The notes under the pieces were generated by a model. That model was not told the DNA's origin. It did no database searches and was given only the letters and a program-made list of their open reading frames with translations. 64,000 nt of DNA from Dasypus novemcinctus (lineage: Eukaryota; Chordata; Mammalia; Cingulata; Dasypodidae), in the NCBI RefSeq assembly GCF_030445035.2, contig NC_080677.1:154629169-154693168 (forward strand), read 5' to 3'. Each line of letters starts with the position of its first letter. Position 1 is the first letter of the stretch. Below are positions 11,446-23,912 of this stretch, piece after piece. Both the position numbers and the translations under genes were made by a program.

Positions 11446-12944
11446 AGATACAAGTGGGGAGATGGTGACCCATACAGTGTCCCTCTGCCAGGTCCCGTTA
11501 CCTAAATGCTTGGGTCCATGTTAAACCTTGACAGGTTCTTCCTGAATCAACAAAGTCCATTTCCTTCCTGTGTCCATCTCCAAACTTACCGGTGCTATTG
11601 CGCATGTATCTCCTAAGTACCAACTCCAGATTCACACACGCGCTCGCCCCTCGGGAACCTGACCTCTGGTCTTTCTTGTCCAATCCTTTATCTTTCCCAG
11701 GAAAGGGGCTAAAATGGGTGTCCCAAATGTCTCCACCTGTTACCTTATTTGTCTGTACATATCCAAATAATTCTTGGGAAAATGCCTTTGGGTTCTAACA
11801 TGGGGTTCCAGACTCACTTTCCCTGGCAATGTCTCCAGGGCTCCTGGGCCTCCCACACTCCCAGGGACCATGGAGATAGGGGACACTGGGCTCCAAACAA
11901 CTGGAGAGGGGGTCCTGGAGGAGTGACCCACCAGCGACCGGGCAGGCCCTGCTGCAGCGCGGCCTCCAGCCTGCCATCCCTCGGCTGCTTCTCTGACTCG
12001 GGTCCATTCCTTTCTTTTCTTCCAAGAATTCTTGGGACTGCCTCATTGCTTTGATTTCCATGGCTCCCACCTGTTCCTTGAGATCAAGGTTTCCTTCCTT
12101 CTCTGGCTCCTAAGCCTTTTGGGATCAGCCATAAATACCCTCCTACTCTCCAACTCCCAAAGTCAGCCACAATCCCTTAATCCTTTTGAAGTTGGAAACA
12201 GCTGGAAACAGGCTGAAGGTAAAAAGAGCAAACCGAGAGACATGGATTTTGCGGTCTGAAGTCTCACAGGCCACTTTGTTCCTTTGGGCTCCTTGGCATG
12301 TAACTGGAGACGGCGGCCCTGCTTCCCCCCAGCTTCCTGGTCCCCAAGCGTCTCTCCTCCACCCCCAGGGCTGGTCCTCCCCCCTTCCAAACGCCATCTT
12401 CTCATTTCATTTGGTTATTTCTTTTATTTCACAGCCCCTTCGCACATACCCGTGCCTGCCCGCAAGAGAAAAGGAAACTGCTAAGATACTAAGGATGGGG
12501 TTTAGGCTGAAAAAGGACCTGAGAAAGAGCCATTTACATTTTAGGGAAATAGACTGTTCTCCCAGGATTTTTTTTTTTTTAATCCCAGAAAGGCTATGTA
12601 CTCTCTTACCTCCCAGAAGCCTGCAGCTTTGAAAACCCAATGGGGCCTGCAGGGCTGGTGTTGGTGAAGAAGGGGAAATGGCAGGTGGAGGCGCAGAAGC
12701 CCAGGGGGCTTGAGAAGCCGCGGCTGTTGTCGGGTGCTTGCTTCCCGTCCTCCCTGCCAAGGCTAACAGAAGCCTTTCTCGCAGCTGCTCCTCCCTAATT
12801 CCTGGCTCTGCCGGTGCTTGGAGGAGGTTCATCTGATAACTTGGGATAGCACTAGCCCACAGAAGTGAGTCACATCCACCCAGGTCCCTGTTGCAGCAGG
12901 GAAGGCAGCATTTTCAAAGACTGTACAGTGTAGCAGGTACACGT
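11446..12944. other. Unassigned, GC-moderate
   Basis: Open frames up to 148 codons (12186-12632, +) and 141 codons (12407-12832, -) overlap on opposite strands, with low-complexity stretches including a T run near 12568. No domain recognised. Confidence 0.4.
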
Positions 12945-13050
12945 GCAGGGGCTGGCCCACAAGACCTGGGTTCAAATCCCAGTCCTGCAATTTACCACAA
13001 CCCTAGGCAAGTGATTTAAGCTTTCTGTGCCTCAGCTTCCTCATATGGGG
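12945..13050 (+). mobile_element. MIR SINE
   Basis: 'agacctgggttcaaatcccagtcctgcaatttaccacaaccctaggcaagtgatttaagctttctgtgcctcagcttcctcat' is a well-preserved MIR, including its tRNA-like head. Confidence 0.85.
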
Positions 13051-13884
13051 AACACTTTCATTCAATTATCATTCCCTTCCAGACAGTCAAAAGCAAAATA
13101 TTTCTTAGTAAATGGCTTTGTGACTTTTCTAAACGTTTACAGAATTTTTTGACATGATTTTGGTCACATAGTGCAAAGTAACCCACATTCAATCGATAAA
13201 TAGGGAATGCAATTAGTATGGCCAGGAAACAGCATTGGCGGGTCATCTTTTTCTAGACAAAGGCAGCTGCTACAGCAGCCATAGAATTATAACCTTTGTC
13301 AGGAAAGGAGAAAAAGAATTAGCTTGGCTGCCACACTAGCAGCAGGAAACTTTGGACTGGATTTTTAAGAAATAAATAAGTGCTTGCCCCTGGGGCCTCC
13401 TCTCCAGAGCAGGGAAGCCCAGCCTTGCCTGGCTCTCAGCTTGGGGCACGTTGTAATGCCTCGCTCGCCCACCTTGCCAGCAGCCCGCCAGGCTCCACCC
13501 CTGCCTACTTGGTGCTCGTGGAAGTGTTGCCAACCCTGCCCCTCTCCTGAGTGGTTTTAATGTCTGCCGTGGCCTTTTCCAGCCAACCTGAGCTCCCTAA
13601 CTGGACCCTGCAGGTTGTTATCCCAGGAACGATTTGTTGTTTTTAGAGCGCTCTGATTACATAGTCGCATAGTTCTGAGTGGTCTGCGCCAAACTTATTG
13701 TAATTTTTTTCAATCATCTTTGCTACTTTTGGTAAGCAATTTTTGCAGAACATAAGGTTTTGTAAGAAAACACGTATCAAATAGAGCAGAAACACCTGTA
13801 TTATTATCCATACCTTGAGGACACATTTCAGTGCTTAATTCCAATGAGTCTACACTGTTTTAGTAAGTGGATTCCAATCCCTTA

Positions 13885-14155
13885 CTTTATTATTATTATT
13901 TTTTGGTTCTTTTCTTTTTTATTTTTTTTGTCTTTATTTATTTTTTTAATGTTACATTTAAAAAAATGAGGTCCCCATATACCTCCCATCCTCCTCCCCA
14001 CACTCCTCCCCCCATAACCACTACCTCCTCCATCATCATGAGACATTCATTGCACTTGGTGAATACATCTCTGAGCACCACTGCACCTCATGGTCAGTGG
14101 TCCACATCACAGCCCACACTCTCCCACAGTCCACCCAGTAGGCAAGCCCTTACTT
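13885..14155 (-). mobile_element. L1 3' end, antisense
   Basis: Left to right this is a T-rich tail, then 'ttaatgttacatttaaaaaaatgaggtccccatatacctcccatcctcc', then 'ttgcacttggtgaatacat' and 'catggtcagtggtcc'. It is the reverse complement of the 3' end of the truncated sense L1 at 41388-41873, so it is the same L1 lineage, 5'-truncated. Confidence 0.8.
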
Positions 14156-14880
14156 TAAATCTTAAAATTACTGAAAAGAAGAATTAGGTGTTCATTTGCC
14201 TGGAGATGAGAAAGTGTTCTAATATCCTTTCACTAGGTAGTATTGACCCAGTATTGACTGGTTTCTAAGATCAATTGGAGTTACCATCTAGACTTCTGTT
14301 TTTGAGCTATGTAGTAGTAATATTTTCACATAACCATTTTATTTTTCACAGTATATTTGTTTACTCTCTTATAGCTTTTCTTTCTCTATCACTTTCTCTT
14401 TCCCTCCCTCCTTCCTTCCTTCCTTCTTTCCTTACTTTCTTCCTTCTATTTCTTCTCTCTCTCTTTTTCAGAGGAAGGCTAATTTTATTAAAACCTGTTC
14501 TTAGTGACTGTTTTATTTCCAGCATTGCCATTATAGTCCATCATGCTAATATAAGGGAACAATTTATATTCCTTGAAAAAGAAATGAAGAAAGAAGATAC
14601 ACCATATTAATAATATGAACTTGGAGCAGTCTGTCTTTCAATACTTCACTGATAAGGCCTCCATTACCTTGCCATGTGATGTGTGATTCATTTGCTCTAA
14701 AAGATGATGGCATCAAATCAGAAAAACTTAGTTGGTGAGTTTATAGAATATATCCCCGGCTGTGAAGTACATACATCAAAACTTTGTTACCACATTTATC
14801 AGGCACTTACTATTTTCTTTACATGCATCATTTAAAATCATAATAGTGTCTAACAAATTAGTAACCCATGTGTTTTTAAG
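14156..14880. other. Pyrimidine-rich and AT-rich sequence
   Basis: Contains a polypyrimidine run (ctttctctttccctccctccttccttcc and on) at about 14380-14470. The 111-codon plus frame across it is low-complexity Ser/Leu/Phe and is not a credible protein. Confidence 0.5.
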
Positions 14881-14881
14881 G

Positions 14882-15085
14882 CTTACTCTGTGCCAGGTAC
14901 TCTTCCTGGCACTCCAGTGGTATTCATTCACTCAATCCTCAAATCACCCCCTAAAAGTTCAGTGCTGTGACTTTGCTCATTTTTCAGGAAAGGAAAATGA
15001 GGCACAAAGGGGCAAGTATGCCTGAGCTCATGCAGCCAGCATGTGGCAGGGTCAACCTGGAAAGCCAGGCATTCGGGCTCCAGAG
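14882..15085 (-). mobile_element. MIR SINE, antisense
   Basis: 'tactctgtgccaggtactcttcctggcactcc...cactcaatcctcaaatcac' followed by 'ttcaggaaaggaaaatgaggcacaaagggg...agctcatgcagccagc' is the reverse of a MIR with both halves present. Confidence 0.7.
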
Positions 15086-15819
15086 ACGGAAGGATAAACA
15101 GCCCTCGCTGCCCAGCTGCCCAGAGAAGGCGTCTCCATTCCCTTCACAGAGTGGAAGCAGCTGGGGCTTGGTAGCACCCTGTGCAAAAGTCACAGATGTT
15201 AGGCAGGAAAACGGGGACTTGAACTCAGGACTGTCTAATTTTTTGAAAATGCATAAGTATGTAACCACTTGGGTCCTTCCTGAAATTTTAAGCTTCTCTG
15301 TTTTCTCCATTCCTTTCGATTTCCTTGCTTCTTGCACATTTTTAAGGATGGAAGAGCCTCAGTACTTTCATTTATTGCTTTTGACTTTGCATATGTATTA
15401 ATATCATTTATATATAAAGTGTTTGGAAAAATAAGAGTCTCTAGTTTAAACAGAGTGTTTTTAGTTTTAAAAAACTCTTTTTTTTCCAAAAAAAGAGTTC
15501 TTAAAAGAGCAAAATTTTTTTTCCACTTTAAAGCTCCTCTGAATTGGCAAACTTCTGGCCAGACCTGATAGCTTTTCCCCTTTTCTCATTAAAATTCTCA
15601 TAAAGAGAAACAAAAAGAATGAAAGTGGAAACTAAGGCTGAGAAGACCATACGCAAAATACCAGTGTGATTTTTCGTGACCCGTATCATTCAAAGGGTTC
15701 ACAGATGAGCATAGCTTTGGATTAAAAGCTACACGTTGCTCCCGAAGGAGATGAGACGTGCTTAGGGCTCACCTACTCTGTTACTATAATACACAGGATT
15801 GGCACTAACCAAACAAAAA
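15086..15819. other. Unassigned sequence
   Basis: AT-rich with A- and T-runs. A perfect 12-bp inverted repeat with a 3-nt loop lies at 15473-15499 and is described in the findings. No supported gene. Confidence 0.45.
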
Positions 15820-16080
15820 CATTTTTTTATTGCAATGACATTTTTATAACATAAAATTTGCCATTTTAACCATTTTTAAGTGTGCAGTTCAATGGCATTA
15901 ATTTCATTTCCAATGTTGTGTTACTATCACTACTGTCCCTTACCAGAACATCTTCCTTGTGCAAAACAGAAACTCGGTTCCCTTTAAGCAGTAATGCTCC
16001 AGCCCTCCTCCCCTGGGAACCTCTCGTCTAGTTTTTGATCTCCAGGATATGCTTTAACTTCTGAACTCATAAAAGGCAGA
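15820..16080 (-). mobile_element. L1 3' end fragment, antisense
   Basis: 'tttttattgcaatgacatttttataacataaaatttgccattttaaccatttttaagtgtgcagttcaatggcatta' followed by 'gtgttactatcactactgtccctt' is the familiar antisense 3' end of an old mammalian L1. Confidence 0.75.
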
Positions 16081-16459
16081 TTTCTGCCTTCCACCCACCA
16101 GTCAGCCTCTCCTTTTTGCATGTTGTCAATCTCTTCAGCTATTCATCTGTGGCGAGAGTGGTGGGAGAAGATGGGATGGAGGGAAAGGGTGGTGTGTTGG
16201 GGAAACAGTCTGGCAGTCCCCCTTGGAAGAAGCCATTCGCAGATAAATGGGTGTGCTTCCCAGATGAAGCCCAGCCTTCCGGTCCCCAGGATCTGCGAGA
16301 CTGTACATTGAGCTGGGTTCTCCCCATCAATCCTCTCCTTCCATCTGGATAAGAGGGGGGTCGCTTGCCAGCACCCAGAACCCCACTCTGACCAGTGCTT
16401 CCATCCCCTGGGTTCTGTGTTGACAGGAGCTGCCTTGCTGGAAATGCAGGGAAGATGAT

Positions 16460-16712
16460 GCCCACCCTTAGACGACGTTCAGCCAGTGACGGCCGCAGTG
16501 GGACAACGCGATGGGGGGGTTCACGCTCCAGAGCTCCCTGGGTCAGCTGAGGCTAGACTTCAGCTGAACCCACAGATTTGCTTTGCTTCTTTCTCTCCTT
16601 TATCCCATGCCGCTCACTTCCTTACAGCTCTGACCTACAAGCAAGCTCTCACTAAATCACTGGCAAAAGAATCCCCATCTCTGCCTTTAGGGACACCAAC
16701 CTAAGCTGACCC
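16460..16712 (+). mobile_element. LTR 3' fragment, family uncertain
   Basis: 'ttacagctctgacctacaagcaagctctcactaaatcactggcaaaagaatccccatctctgcctttagggacaccaacctaagctga' resembles the R-U5 end of an ERVL-type LTR, where AATAAATCACT has become ACTAAATCACT. Assigned by resemblance only. Confidence 0.45.
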
Positions 16713-18114
16713 ACTAACCAGTCCCCATTCTAGGTAAATAAACGTGATACAGAAACCTTTATATATATAGTTTTTTTTTTACAGATTCGAAGTTGAATTC
16801 CAAAGAAAACAGAGCTAGGATATTTCATAGTTCTTCAAACGCTTTGCCAAATTATTTTTCTGTGGGGTTTGTAAAAATTATCCTACCACCTGCAATGTTT
16901 CAGAGTATAATGTCAGGAATCACTACTCTTTCAAAATATTAAGGTTATCTTATTGGTGCTTTTATTTGTATATCTTAGGTTGCTGGTGAGGTTGGACATT
17001 TCCCCATATTTGTTTACTAATTGCATATCTTCTTATGTGGATTTCAAATCTAAGAAGAAAATCCTGTGCCAGGTTTTCAGAAGTTTCAATACCACTGGAT
17101 AAGCCTCAATGTGTATAAGAGCTTTTTAGTTCCATGTAAGACAATTCCAAATTTAAAAACTGGGCAAAGTCCTTAGGACTGTTTTTCCTGTGTGGAAAGG
17201 TTAAAATAAAGCAGATGTGAAACAAGCCTCAAATCTCTTTTCTCACACTGTATTATTTGTCAGGGGATGTTAACTCTTGAACCCACCTGCAAAAGAATAC
17301 TGAAGAGATCATTTAATAGTCACTAAAAATTACTTTTCATGCTCTTTTTCAGTGAAAACAAATGTACTTAATAATACAGGCATAAATGATAGCGAAATAA
17401 ATAAATTCATTAGCATTTCTCTCTCCTCTTCTGTGACAAACTCTCTTTGCTCTACTGCCCCCCAGATGCCTTCTTTGTTTTCTTCCTCAAGTCCTCTGGG
17501 CTTCAGTGTTCCCCAAATTTCTGTCCTTGGGCTTTCTATTGTTCCCCCTTCACCTTCTTCCTTGCTAATTTCTCTAAAGTGTGAGCTTAACCAAGCTGGC
17601 GTGATGGATCCAGAATTTTCCATTTCATTCAGCAGTGTGACATTCTTCAGGGTTCCCCACAAATTCAGCAGCACTCTCACCCCAATGGAGAACACTGACG
17701 TGGAGGACACACTCCGGGCAGCAAGCACTGCTCACAAGGAAACGCCAGAGGGATAAAATGCATGTTTAGACGTAATTCCTAGACCACCATCTGCGCACTA
17801 CCTGAAGAATCAAGACAGTTCGTTTTCCACAGTTCACATACTTCTTGGTATGGGCATAAAACAGAAATTGTTAGACAAATTCAGCCCAGGGGTGTGTGTT
17901 TCCAGCTTGAGTTAAAACTTTAAATGACTTTCCAAAACCCCAGAACCAGGAGGTTTCATGTCTAAAAAAATCTAATTTCTAGTTCCTCTTTAAAAAAAAA
18001 AAAAAAAACCCAGAAGATTTGATAATATTAAGCTCAAATTCCTACAGTAGCAAGAATTTATAAAAGCCTGCTTAGGGCTGCCCTCCTCAGAGGCACCTCG
18101 CAGCCTCCAGGGTG
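16713..18114. other. Unassigned with opposed 134/132-codon frames
   Basis: At 17330-17756 frames of 134 codons (+) and 132 codons (-) run almost fully antisense to each other. The plus frame is rich in Ser, Pro and Leu; the minus frame is Glu-rich. I recognise no domain in either. Phrases such as 'cagggttccccacaaattcagcagcactc' read like an old repeat, so an unidentified LTR or DNA-element relic is as likely as a coding exon. Confidence 0.4.
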
Positions 18115-18116
18115 CC

Positions 18117-18470
18117 TCTCCCTCAGTGTCCTAGCGCTGCCCTCACAAGGGACCACAGACTGGGTGCTCAAAACAACGGGAATCGGTGGTCTCACAGTCC
18201 TGGAGCCCGGGGGTCGCCGTCTGAGGGAGAAGCCTCCCTTGCCTCTTCCGAGCTTCTGGGGGTTTTCCAGCATCCTTGGGCTCCACTCTCTGCCTCAGGC
18301 GTCAACGGTGTTCTCCTTGTGTCTGTCTGTCGAGTCCAATCGCCCCTCCTTGTAAGGACACCAGTCCTATTGAATGAGGACCCTCCCAATCCAATTTGGC
18401 CCCATCTTAACTAATCACATCCCCGAAGACCCTATGTCCAGACAGAGGCCCCTTCACGCAACTAGCAGTG
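18117..18470 (-). mobile_element. MLT1/MST (MaLR) LTR, antisense
   Basis: The reverse of a MaLR LTR: 'tgtcctagcgctgccctcacaagggaccacagactgggtgctcaaaacaac', 'ctcacagtcctggagcc', 'tccttgtaaggacaccagtcctattgaatgaggaccct', 'ggccccatcttaactaatcac'. GC-rich with many residual CpG sites. Confidence 0.85.
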
Positions 18471-20421
18471 AGACTGGAACATGCCTTTCAGAGGGACGCA
18501 GTCAACCCAGAACCTTCTCTGCTTGGCATGGCCCACCCCATCGCAGGTGTCGCCTCTGCTGCGTGGCCTCTGCAGACTTCCCCCACCCTTGCCCCCACCC
18601 CAGCCGTCACTGCCTCCTCCGCGTGTGTTCCCTTGTGAAATGCACGCCCGCATGTGTGTATCTGCGCACTTTGGGCAACAAATGTCCATTGAGAAAACAG
18701 CAGGTGACAGGCACTCCGGAAGGGGCTGCACGTGTGGCATCAAATCAAATACGGCCCCGGGCAGCGTGCAGGGCACAGGTGGGAGGCAAACGCGAGGATG
18801 AAAGGTGGAGCAGGCTGCTCTGAGGAAACAGTGAAAGCTGCTCCCTCTGAGCAGGGTGAGTAAGTGACTCCCTCCCTCTGGCGTCTGAAGGACAAGGAAG
18901 AATTAGTTTAGCCGATAAGGTGAGGAAAAGTGAAGGAAAGCAGAATCTGGAAAGGCACTTCAACATAAAATGCATGTTGTACCAGGGAACTGTAATCTGT
19001 TTTTTGGTGCTGCAGATAAAGGTACATTCCCTGAAGCAGTAAAAAATGAGGCAAGAATCATTTTAACCATTGCCCTTTCTTCAAAACCAAGGTTTCCTTT
19101 CATTTGATTTGAAACTGAAAAATTAATTAAATATCACAACTAAAATAAATCAATACAACTGGATTTTAAAGGGAAGATTTCGTTTTTAACTTGAGATCTG
19201 TATTTTTTATTTTAGTTACGTGATACTACATGTACATAGAGACTAAGGTTGAATTTTCTTGTCAGAGGTTTTCAGTACTAGCAAGTTTGGAAGCAAGAGC
19301 ACAATATAGGCCATTTTTCATAGCAAGCCTATTATGATGCTTTATTTTGGTGGCCAGAAATGCAAATTTTAAAGAAACAAGTTACATAAGTATAGTCAAT
19401 AAAAATTGGATAAGGACGTGCAATGTTTGCTCACTTATTCTCAGTAAAATCAGACCTGTTTTATGAAAGATTTTTCCAAATTATTTTCTGGAAGTTGTAA
19501 CTGAATCAAATTTGATTCCCCAAATCTCCTCTTGGGGATCATTTGGCAAGTACTAAATGTTAGTGAGCAAAAATTTCCTCCCAAACTTGCAAATGGAATT
19601 TTCTGCCACAATGTCAGGAAAATATGACCTGAATTCATCTTGCAGGCAGACTAGATGATATTTTACATTTTTTCCCCTGAAATCATTTCCAAGAATTAAG
19701 TCAGAAAAAGAAGAGACATTTTTAGCGGCAACTTGCTCTCTCCATAGCTGGATTTTAGTTATAATTACTTAAATTATATATAATATACATTCTCGTTGCT
19801 GTTTACCTCTTAAAATTTCAAGTTCCATACGCGAAATTCCAAATACATCTGCCAAATACACCGAGTGCCAATGAAAGTTCTTAGTTTTGAAAGAGTGAAA
19901 TGTTTGGTAATTTTTCCTTAATGCACAGAAGAGCACTCTGTAAAGTCCACCCATAAAAACAAAAGCTTTCTGATTTCAGTGTCACTGAAGTTGAGATAGG
20001 CTCTTTATGGTTCCTTTGATCAGTGCCTTCTGTCACAGAACACACTGAGGATGCTGAACCCCCCTTTGCAATGTACCCAAGTCTACACCTTAATATTTAA
20101 GGGAGCCTCATCTGGTGATTTGTGTCTTGGCTGCCATTTCTGCTGCCTTACAAGAAAAAAATGTTTTAATAAGGAGTATTTTCAAGAGTGTCAAGCTGCT
20201 TTTGAAGAGCAATAGGTTAGGCTGGTGTAGCTGGAAGAGGGCCACCAAGCTTCTGCTCATACCTGAGCCCAATAACCAAAATCATTGTTCATTTTGTGTA
20301 CACACTTATGTCGGCAGTCTAAAAAAGGCCTCCTTTTAATGGACCTAAAAAATCTTTCAATGATTCTCTGATTTCTTAGTTGGTATTAGGATGAACTCCA
20401 TTCTCAAACTTTATACATATA
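18471..20421. other. Unassigned sequence
   Basis: GC-rich to about 18880, then AT-rich. Frames of 100-149 codons at 18374-18823 overlap the MaLR LTR and continue past it on both strands without a recognisable domain. Confidence 0.4.
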
Positions 20422-20476
<55 letters not shown>

Positions 20477-20497
20477 CGAGAGAGAGAGAGAGAGAGA
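20422..20497. repeat. Compound microsatellite (TG)n(TA)n(GA)n
   Basis: A (tg)n stretch at 20422-20434 passes directly into (ta)n to about 20475 and then (ga)n to 20497. Pure-repeat translations over it are meaningless. Confidence 0.95.
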
Positions 20498-20940
20498 AAA
20501 GAAATATCACACCTTCCCCCAGTCTCCCCACAAACTCATCCTCCAGTGTTAAGTCAAGGTATCTGTGCACACTATTCTTTACGTGCCTACAAACCTATAC
20601 ATTCATATTTAAATGAATATATACATTAACATACATGTGTATGTCACGTATTTTTTCCTGCAAATGTATCACTTAACTCTTTGTCACGGATAATCCAGCT
20701 GGTCCATACACAGACATATAACTTAATCTCTTAAGTGCCTGTATACTTTTCCAAATGTATGAATGTACCATAATATAGTCAACCCTTATCCTTTGGGTAG
20801 ATATCCTTTTGCTAGTGTTTGGCCCCTACAGTAAATGTGATTGTAAACATCCTTATACTAGTCACTTCACCCATCAATGCTTTTATTTCTGTAGGACAGT
20901 TTCCCATAATTGGACTGTCTGGGTTAAAGAGCAGTGTTCT

Positions 20941-21273
20941 AGGAAGTGGATGTGGCTCAAGCAGTTAAGTGCCCATGTCCCACATGGGAGGTCCCGGGTT
21001 TGGTTTCTGGTGCCTCCTAAAGAAGACAAACAAACAATGAGCAGACAAATGAGCAAAAACAACAAGTAGACAATGAGAAAAAACAATAAGCAGACAATGG
21101 GAAAATAAAAAAAATTAAAAAAACAGGGAGAGGATGTGGCTCAAATAGTTGAGCACCCACCTCCTGCATGGGAGGTCCCAAGTTCGGTTCCAGTGCCTCC
21201 TAAAGAAAAAAAAACAAACAGACGAAGAGCAGACAATGAGCAAAGCACATGAGGGAGCAAGTTTAGGGGGTGC
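20941..21273 (+). mobile_element. DAS-type SINE dimer
   Basis: Two head-to-tail copies of a short tRNA-headed SINE: 'gtggatgtggctcaagcagttaagtgcccatgtcccacatgggaggtcc' from about 20945, and 'aggatgtggctcaaatagttgagcacccacctcctgcatgggaggtcc' from about 21131. Each is followed by 'cctcctaaagaa' and an A/C-rich tail with repeated 'gcagacaatgag'. A decayed duplication flanks the pair: 'aaagagcagtgttct' at 20926-20940 and 'agaaagcagtgtact' at 21274-21288. Confidence 0.85.
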
Positions 21274-23711
21274 AGAAAGCAGTGTACTAATTTAATAACT
21301 TTCACCACATAGCTGTCCTTAAAACAGTAGCTATGTCATACTCTTATCAATGATGTGTAACTATTTCTGCATACCTTCTCTAGAAATAAGTGTTATTAAA
21401 TTTTTTCATATTTTTTCCGATTCAGTGGATAAAAAATGGTGCTTGGGCTTTAACTTGTGTTTCCTTGACTAATAGTGAGATGAAGCATTCTTTCAAATAT
21501 GTGCTGGCCATTTAACTGTGTGTGTGTGTATGTGTGAATTGTTGTTTATAACCTTTGCCCATTTTTCTTTTGGGTTACTTGTGTATTTTTCTTGTGAAAA
21601 CATATAGGAGCTTCTTGCCTAGTAGGGATAATAACACTTTCTTTGTCATTTGTTGTGTTTTTTTTCCTTGTACTATTGTTTGACTTTTTAACTTTAATTA
21701 TGATGTCTTTGTTATAGATTTTTAAATGTTTTGAATATGGTCAAATAGGTCTACTACCTTTCCTGGGGGCTCATCTGGGATCACAATGAAGGCCAGAGAC
21801 AGCAGCATTTCATTGCCCCTTTAGGACACCTCTGAGCAAGCCGGGAGAGCCCAGTTGAGTCCCCAGCCCAGGGCACCCCTAGACCCCTTTTAGTCCAGAA
21901 AGAGGTTGTGGGCCTGCCAGAGCCCTCCCAGGAAAAAACCGGACACACCAAAGGTCTAAAAGTAAATCATGAGGACGAAAAAGAGGCTCCGCACACCAGA
22001 CAGGTAAGACCACTGGGGGCATAGTGTAAGGAAAGCCTAACTGTGAACGTTAAAAGAGGTGCCTGATGAGCTCCCAAGAGGACCCTAGTACCCCTAAAAG
22101 TTTGGGGGGAAGCCATCTTCTCCAGGTCTGAGAAGAAAAATTTTTAAAAAAAGCCTGATGTTTGGTTTTAGCTGACTACAGGTTGGCATCTTCACTAAGA
22201 TAGTGAAGGTGTGGTTACAGTGGGAGAGGCATTGATGGGTTTAAGTCCCGCCCCCTAGCTCCCTTTAGGAAAAAATCCTGCTGCCTCTTGTGCCTTGATT
22301 TTGCTGCTCCCTCTCTCTCGCTCTCTGCTACCATAGGAAATGAGGCATCAGTATCCCAGGGCTTTCCACTGGGATGCATCCTGAAAAATTCGTCTAAATT
22401 TGAAAGGTCTTAGTTACAGAAAAATAAATTGGTTTTTGTGATAAAGCTTAGCCTGAATATGAATTGAGCAATGGAGAAGTTTAGCCAGAAGTGTCTTTTA
22501 ATTTTAATGCTGGATTGCAGTTGAGCTTGTTTTGTAAACAGCAAGGGTAGGCAAAGAGCCCTGTTAGAAGTTCCCCCTTGGTAAAGTTGCGATAATTAAC
22601 TAGCTGTAACTCAGTTCCCCCTGATATGCATTAAGGAAAGATAAACCCCCTCCCCCGAAAGCCTACGATGGCACTTCCCAAAAGTTAAACAAAGAAACCT
22701 CCTAGAAATAGAAGTAAAAAGTAAAAAGCTCAAAAATGGCCATACCTAAGAAATAAAAATTTTAAGTCAAATTGATGAGTTTTGTATTTCTGTCTGTGTG
22801 CTGTGGCTCTTTAGTGTTTGTCCATTTACTTGATGCCAGTGTATGTTTTCATGCCTCCAGATGGTGGTATTGAATTGTCTGAAATGGTGAACTTTAGTTA
22901 GGCTGGAATTCTGGGATGCCAGGTCAGTCAACTGAAAGGGTGTCTCTTCATTCTTCCTAGAATGACAAGCATGGCTTCTGGCATGCCAGCAGGCTCCCCA
23001 GGAGAGTTTCTTCTCAGGAATCAGGAAGTTCAGCCTGCTGCTGGTCCACAGGGCCACAGAGCAGCCTCTGTATAACCCTGAACTCCAGTTAAACTGCTGT
23101 AAAAATAATGGGAACAGATAGATCTGAAACCTAGAAACCTCATGTCATGTCTCCTTAAAGAAATGAAGAAATAAACCTCAAACTTATCAAATTAAACTCA
23201 GCCATGCCTATAAAAGGTGTGAGGAGTGATCAAAATAAAAGAAACCTCAATGTGCCATCAATTAAAGTCGAAGAATTCCTAGAAATGCTAAAGATATTTT
23301 TAAAAATTTCTGTTTTAATCTGTGTATAACCTTGTGTTCAACTTTGAAATCTGTGTTTAACTTTGTCAGTTTGTGTGTGCCTAGGAAATCAGATTTGGAG
23401 TTCACCTGTTACATTTGTATAACAGTGAAAGGTAACCTAAAAATGAATCTTTAAATGCCAATACTGTCTTGCTAGTACACTTAATGCATAAATCACAAGT
23501 GAAATTTATTTGATTGCTAGAAAGCAGAAAAACTACAAAGTTGTTACTAATAAAATTGTTTTAATTGCATAGTTATTAAATAAAGGTGCCCAAATTGATT
23601 TTAAGTAAAAATTTTCTAGAAACTAAGAGTTGAAATCATTGTATAAGTACCTTTATATATAAAACCTTAAAAAAATTAATAACTGAAATTATTACAGTAG
23701 AGTAGGTATAG

Positions 23712-23912
23712 GCTAGATTTCAGCTATTGTAATGGTAATCTTAAACTAATTTATCTTTGTTTATGGCTACTTCAAGTCTATCTAATGCTTACTATAGTAA
23801 AGGTAATTATAATTTAAACTTACCTTACTAACTTCACCCAGCCCCTAGACTTCAACTATTGTGATGGTAATTATAAACTGAATTTGCCTTTGTTTATGGT
23901 TACTGCAAGTCT
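23712..23912 (+). repeat. Imperfect direct repeat inside ERV
   Basis: 'gctagatttcagctattg...gtttatggctacttcaagtct' (23712-23779) recurs as 'ctagacttcaactattg...gtttatggttactgcaagtct' (23844-23912), with an offset of about 132 bp. It lies in the non-coding-looking interior of the retroviral element. Confidence 0.75.
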
